A DNA stretch of 9,398 nt from an uncultured Veillonella sp. Lineage in GTDB: Bacteria; Bacillota; Negativicutes; Veillonellales; Veillonellaceae. The stretch is from the NCBI GenBank assembly GCA_900549845.1, contig URPT01000057.1, positions 1 to 9,398 on the forward strand. Direction: 5' to 3'. The notes under the pieces were generated by a model. It was given only the letters and a program-made list of their open reading frames with translations, was not told the origin of the DNA and did no database searches. Both the position numbers and the translations under genes were made by a program. Position 1 is the first letter of the stretch; every line of letters starts with the position of its first letter. Of the stretch, positions 6,664 through 9,398 are shown piece after piece.

Positions 6664-6692
6664 ATTATACATTCTTATCTAAATGATAGCAA
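6664..6692 (-). promoter_or_regulatory. Sigma-A promoter of the suf operon
   Basis: On the minus strand, -35 TTGCTA (6687-6692) and a perfect -10 TATAAT (6664-6669) are 17 bases apart, with TG directly before the -10. No comparably good promoter was found between the downstream terminator hairpin and sufC, so suf transcription probably starts here, near 6657. Confidence 0.82.
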
Positions 6693-6799
6693 GATATTCC
6701 TACTAAAATATACAGGAATTAAAAGAATATCAAGTATTACATATATTGATAGGTTTCACTTAATATTCATTCTCATCCTATTCGATTCTCAATATTAAA

Positions 6800-8056
6800 T
6801 TATAGGTTGGAGAAATCGAGAGTGCCAAACAAATCATCATATGTTTCAGCACGACGAATTTGTGTAACAGAGCCATCTTTATGTAATAACAACTCAGCAG
6901 AACGCAATTTACCATTATAGTTAAAGCCCATAGAATGACCATGTGCACCAGCATCATGAATGATGATACGATCGCCAATATCAATTTTTGGCAATTCACG
7001 TTGGATAGCGAACTTATCGTTATTTTCACATAAGGAGCCTGTTACATCATATACATGGTCCTTAGGCTCATTTTCTTTACCCATTACAGTAATATGGTGA
7101 TAAGAACCATATAATGCTGGACGCATAAGATTTGCCATGCAAGAATCAAGACCAATGTAATGACGATAAATATCTTTTTTATGAATCGCTGTAGAAACTA
7201 GATAACCAAATGGACCTGTAACCATACGACCACATTCATAAGCTAATGCTACATCACCAAGACCATTAGCTACGAGAATTCTATTGTAAGCCTCTTCTAC
7301 ACCCTTGCTAAGCGCTTTGAAATCTACAGGTGTTTGTTCTGGTTTATAAGCAACACCTACGCCACCACCAAGATCGATAAACTCAACATTGATGCCAAGC
7401 TCATTTTTAATATCTACAGCAAGATTAAAGCAAAGTTCAGCCGTGCCAACTAAGCCATCGATATCAAGTTCATTAGAAACAACCATTGTATGGATACCAA
7501 AGTGTTTTACACCTTTTGCTTGTAGTTGTTTGTAGGCTTCAAAAATTTGTTCACGAGTCATACCGTATTTAGCTTCTTCAGGAAGGCCAATAATTGTATT
7601 GCCCCCTTCTTTTAAGGAGCCTGGGTTATAACGAACGCAGAACGTATCAGGCAAAGAACCATGATTTTTTTCTAAATATTCAATATGAGTAATATCATCT
7701 AGGTTGATAATAGCACCCATTTCTAGTGCTTTTTTATATTCTACATATGGTGTGTCATTAGATGTGAACATAATGTCATGACCTGTAATGCCCACTTTTT
7801 CGCATAGCATCAACTCTGCCAAGGAAGAGCAGTCTGCACCTACCCCAAGTTTTTGTAACACACGCATAATATATGGATTTGGAGTCGCTTTTACAGCAAA
7901 ATATTGTTTAAACCCTTTATTCCAAGAAAATGCATCGATGAAAGATTTCATATTTTCAATGATACCTTCTTCATCGTAAATATGAAATGGTGTTGGATAT
8001 TGGGCAATAATATTTTCTAATTGTTCAGCTGTAAACGGAACTGTTTTTGTATTCAT
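6800..8056 (-). CDS. lysA: Diaminopimelate decarboxylase (LysA), variant subfamily of anaerobic Firmicutes
   Basis: This 418-residue fold type III PLP decarboxylase removes the D-side carboxylate of meso-diaminopimelate to give L-lysine. Landmarks: FAVKATPN with PLP-lysine 56, GIHTMVVSNELD with His189 (in place of the usual GxHFHxGS), the glycine-rich phosphate loop DLGGGVGV (228-235), YECGR (273-277, usually EPGR), RPALYGSYH (312-320) for the substrate, and C343-E344 in SLCENND, corresponding to the CESxD motif that reaches into the partner active site. The C-terminal DAGAHGHSMGFNYNGKLRSAE (368-388) is typical of LysA. ATG 8056 is chosen because GAGG lies 5 bases upstream; an in-frame TTG at 8074 would add six unlikely residues. 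Paralogous decarboxylases for other basic amino acids share this fold, but the CExxD and DAGAxGxSM motifs favour diaminopimelate. Confidence 0.87.
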   Translation of the reverse strand: MNTKTVPFTAEQLENIIAQYPTPFHIYDEEGIIENMKSFIDAFSWNKGFKQYFAVKATPNPYIMRVLQKLGVGADCSSLAELMLCEKVGITGHDIMFTSNDTPYVEYKKALEMGAIINLDDITHIEYLEKNHGSLPDTFCVRYNPGSLKEGGNTIIGLPEEAKYGMTREQIFEAYKQLQAKGVKHFGIHTMVVSNELDIDGLVGTAELCFNLAVDIKNELGINVEFIDLGGGVGVAYKPEQTPVDFKALSKGVEEAYNRILVANGLGDVALAYECGRMVTGPFGYLVSTAIHKKDIYRHYIGLDSCMANLMRPALYGSYHHITVMGKENEPKDHVYDVTGSLCENNDKFAIQRELPKIDIGDRIIIHDAGAHGHSMGFNYNGKLRSAELLLHKDGSVTQIRRAETYDDLFGTLDFSNL

Positions 8057-8073
8057 AATAACCTCGCTACACA

Positions 8074-8100
8074 AATAAAAGACTCATCAATCGACGAGTC
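8074..8100 (-). terminator. Terminator after doxX, directly before lysA
   Basis: An 8-bp stem (8081-8088 with 8093-8100, one G-T pair) closes a 4-base loop and is followed by TTTTATTT on the minus strand. It starts 15 bases after the doxX stop and ends about 20 bases before the lysA ATG. It is moderately strong, so partial read-through into lysA is plausible. Confidence 0.75.
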
Positions 8101-8114
8101 TATTATCCTAATTA

Positions 8115-8531
8115 TTATTTAAATAAAGCTTTATCTAGGCTATAGCGACCTGCACCTGCGAAGAATAACATAAGTGCACCAAAGCCCATTTGAGATGGAT
8201 AGTCCCAACTAAAGAAGCTGCCACTAAGATTTAATATTGTGGCCACTGCTAATGTACCAATAAGTAACAAAGATCCAATCCGTGTAAATAGACCAATTGC
8301 TATAAGTACGCCGCCTATCATTTCTGCATATGCTGCCATAGTACCTAATATTTCATAACCACCAGGTACACCTAATGGTGCCAACATAGCTCCAACTTTA
8401 TAAAGGCCTTCAGCACCGCTCAAATACTTTAAATATCCATGATAAAACATGGAAATACCAAGTGCCAAACGATAAACTAAGAGGCCAAAATTAACATAAT
8501 TAGGTTTACTTTTAAAAATAAAGCTCAACAT
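8115..8531 (-). CDS. DoxX-family inner-membrane protein
   Basis: This 138-residue, very hydrophobic protein has four predicted membrane helices at about 13-33, 61-81, 84-103 and 114-128. Family features are VYRLALGISMFYHGYLKY (19-36) in the first helix, with Arg21 and His31-Gly32, and AEMIGGVLIAIGLFTRIG (69-86), with Glu70, the paired glycines and Arg84. DoxX/DoxD family proteins are small quinone-associated or redox-stress membrane proteins with varied and mostly unproven roles; the precise function here is unknown. AAGGA lies 6 bases before the ATG. The gene has two upstream promoters and its own terminator, and is transcribed towards lysA. No partner gene such as a mycothiol- or thiosulfate-linked enzyme is adjacent. 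Confidence 0.88.
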   Translation of the reverse strand: MLSFIFKSKPNYVNFGLLVYRLALGISMFYHGYLKYLSGAEGLYKVGAMLAPLGVPGGYEILGTMAAYAEMIGGVLIAIGLFTRIGSLLLIGTLAVATILNLSGSFFSWDYPSQMGFGALMLFFAGAGRYSLDKALFK

Positions 8532-8558
8532 AGTAATCCTTCTTTCAGGTTAAACAAC

Positions 8559-8574
8559 ATCGAAATAATTCGAT
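8559..8574. repeat. Inverted repeat at the predicted doxX transcript 5' end
   Basis: ATCGAA (8559-8564) and TTCGAT (8569-8574) are perfect inverted arms around 4 bases. They begin at the start point predicted for the proximal doxX promoter, so they could be a 5' stabilising hairpin or a protein-binding operator. Confidence 0.55.
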
Positions 8575-8580
8575 AACCAT

Positions 8581-8609
8581 ATTATAAAGGTCAGTAACTA
8601 CCGTGTCAA
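8581..8609 (-). promoter_or_regulatory. Consensus sigma-A promoter P1 of doxX
   Basis: The minus strand has a perfect -35 TTGACA (8604-8609), a 17-base spacer and a perfect -10 TATAAT (8581-8586). The predicted start is near 8574, about 43 bases before the doxX ATG. Confidence 0.93.
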
Positions 8610-8636
8610 ACTAGACTCAATATTAAATTCTATAGA

Positions 8637-8665
8637 ATTATAACATATATTGTATACAAAATCAA
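8637..8665 (-). promoter_or_regulatory. Second, upstream promoter P2 of doxX with palindromes
   Basis: The minus strand has -35 TTGATT (8660-8665), a 17-base spacer and -10 TATAAT (8637-8642). The spacer contains the 10-bp palindrome TTGTATACAA (8650-8659). The 14-bp palindrome AATTCTATAGAATT (8626-8639) overlaps the -10 and the start region. Such placement suits a repressor operator. Confidence 0.7.
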
Positions 8666-8710
8666 TTTTATCGATTTGATAATCCTCATATAGCTGATTT
8701 AGATACATAC

Positions 8711-8765
8711 AAAAATAATCCTAATGAAAAAGTGAACATATAGTTCCCAATTCATTAGGATTATT
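8711..8765 (-). terminator. Intrinsic terminator of groEL
   Basis: A perfect 15-bp inverted repeat, AATAATCCTAATGAA (8714-8728) with TTCATTAGGATTATT (8751-8765), encloses a 22-base loop with a small inner GAAC/GTTC pairing. On the minus strand it runs into TTTTT. It starts 33 bases after the groEL stop. Confidence 0.85.
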
Positions 8766-8798
8766 CTAAATCTTATAGATTATGCTCTAAGCAGTTGA

Positions 8799-9398
8799 TT
8801 ACATCATACCGCCCATGCCACCCATTGGAGGCATTGCAGGTGCTGCAGCATTTTCTTCTACTTTATCAGCTACGATTGTTTCAGTAGTCAATACAAGAGA
8901 TGCGATAGATGCAGCATTTTGAAGTGCAGAACGTGTTACTTTAGCAGGGTCTACGATACCAGCTTTAACCATGTCGATATATTCTTCAGTCAATGCGTTG
9001 AAACCAACACCAGCTTCCGTATTTTTAACTTTTTCTACTACAACGGAACCTTCAAGACCAGCATTGTAAGCGATTTGACGAAGAGGTTCTTCTACAGCGC
9101 GTTTTACAAGGTTGATACCAGTTTGAACATCACCAGTAGCTTCCAATGTGTTCAATGCAGGGATGATATCGATGAATGTAGTGCCACCACCAGCTACGAT
9201 ACCTTCTTCAACAGCAGCGCGAGTTGCGTTCAATGCGTCTTCGATACGAAGTTTTTTATCTTTCATTTCAACTTCTGTAGCAGCACCTACTTCGATAACT
9301 GCAACACCACCGGACAATTTAGCAAGACGTTCTTGTAATTTTTCACGGTCGAATTCAGAAGTTGTTTCTTCTACTTGTGCACGGATTTGGCTTACGCG
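8799..9398 (-). CDS. groEL: GroEL chaperonin (HSP60), C-terminal part (runs off right edge)
   Basis: The reading frame is open to the right edge, giving the last 199 residues of GroEL. Numbering from the window edge, it begins RVSQIRAQVEE in the apical/intermediate region and includes LQERLAKLSGGVAVI (21-35) and GAATEVEMKDKK (38-49). RIEDALNATRAAVEEG (51-66) follows, with Asp54 matching the ATP-hydrolysing Asp398 of E. coli GroEL, then AGGG (69-72). The equatorial-domain KVTRSALQNAASIASL segment comes next, and the chain ends in the flexible Gly/Met tail GGMGGMM. GroEL forms the double-ring cytoplasmic folding chamber with GroES. The 5' part, any groES gene and any CIRCE element lie outside the window. 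A hairpin terminator follows the stop. Confidence 0.98.
   Translation of the reverse strand, partial: RVSQIRAQVEETTSEFDREKLQERLAKLSGGVAVIEVGAATEVEMKDKKLRIEDALNATRAAVEEGIVAGGGTTFIDIIPALNTLEATGDVQTGINLVKRAVEEPLRQIAYNAGLEGSVVVEKVKNTEAGVGFNALTEEYIDMVKAGIVDPAKVTRSALQNAASIASLVLTTETIVADKVEENAAAPAMPPMGGMGGMM

Noticed and set aside
6760..6798. Fur-like or operator-like DNA: two direct ATTCTCA copies (6769-6775, 6785-6791) inside a TTAATATT/AATATTAA inverted repeat, upstream of suf.
   Set aside because: The arrangement does not match a Fur box (inverted GATAAT-type arms), lies about 70 bases upstream of the suf -35, and is AT-only in the arms. It is also too weak, without a T-run, to be a lysA terminator.
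8919..9338. Plus-strand open frame of 139 codons opposite groEL.
   Set aside because: It is a shadow of groEL codon bias. The product is low-complexity, rich in Phe/Ser/Thr/Cys, and has no domain or translation signal.

Overview
The window looks like chromosomal core DNA from a low-GC Negativicute, most likely Veillonella or a close relative. The evidence is the AT-rich DNA with classical sigma-A promoters and strong AGGAGG-type ribosome sites, a Firmicute-type SUF system using SufU, a CtsR-type heat-shock regulator, and a lysA subfamily known from anaerobic Firmicutes. The genus is inferred from protein character and was not tested by a search. No insertion sequence, phage gene, CRISPR array, tRNA or rRNA was seen, and no gene-free stretch exceeds 300 bases.

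Left end (1-900): the first 31 codons of a ctsR-like regulator run off the left edge on the minus strand. Facing away from it is a plus-strand gene for a small protein with the S-adenosylmethionine decarboxylase (SpeD) fold. This protein has lost the serine that forms the pyruvoyl cofactor and the catalytic cysteine, and has gained a lysine/arginine-rich tail. The 213-bp divergent intergenic region holds a clear promoter for each gene and six GTCAAA-type half-sites, several placed over the ctsR promoter. Two back-to-back hairpin terminators separate the SpeD-like gene from the convergent suf operon.

Centre (919-6700): a compact minus-strand operon reads sufC-sufB-sufD-sufS-sufU-HAD phosphatase, with 1 to 14 bases between genes. 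It encodes a complete iron-sulfur cluster factory: the SufBC2D scaffold/ATPase, the cysteine desulfurase SufS, and its zinc-dependent sulfur acceptor SufU. The last gene is a HAD hydrolase starting one base after sufU. The operon has a strong promoter, then an untranslated leader of about 150 nt that contains an intrinsic-terminator hairpin before sufC, which suggests attenuation.

Right part (6800-9398): further minus-strand genes are lysA (diaminopimelate decarboxylase), doxX (small four-helix membrane protein), and the last 199 codons of groEL. doxX has two promoters, one with fully consensus hexamers, and groEL ends at a long hairpin terminator. lysA begins directly after the doxX terminator with no obvious promoter of its own, so it probably depends on read-through.

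The most interesting items are the catalytically dead SpeD homologue with its basic tail beside ctsR, the GTCAAA half-site cluster between them, and the putative attenuator in the suf leader.
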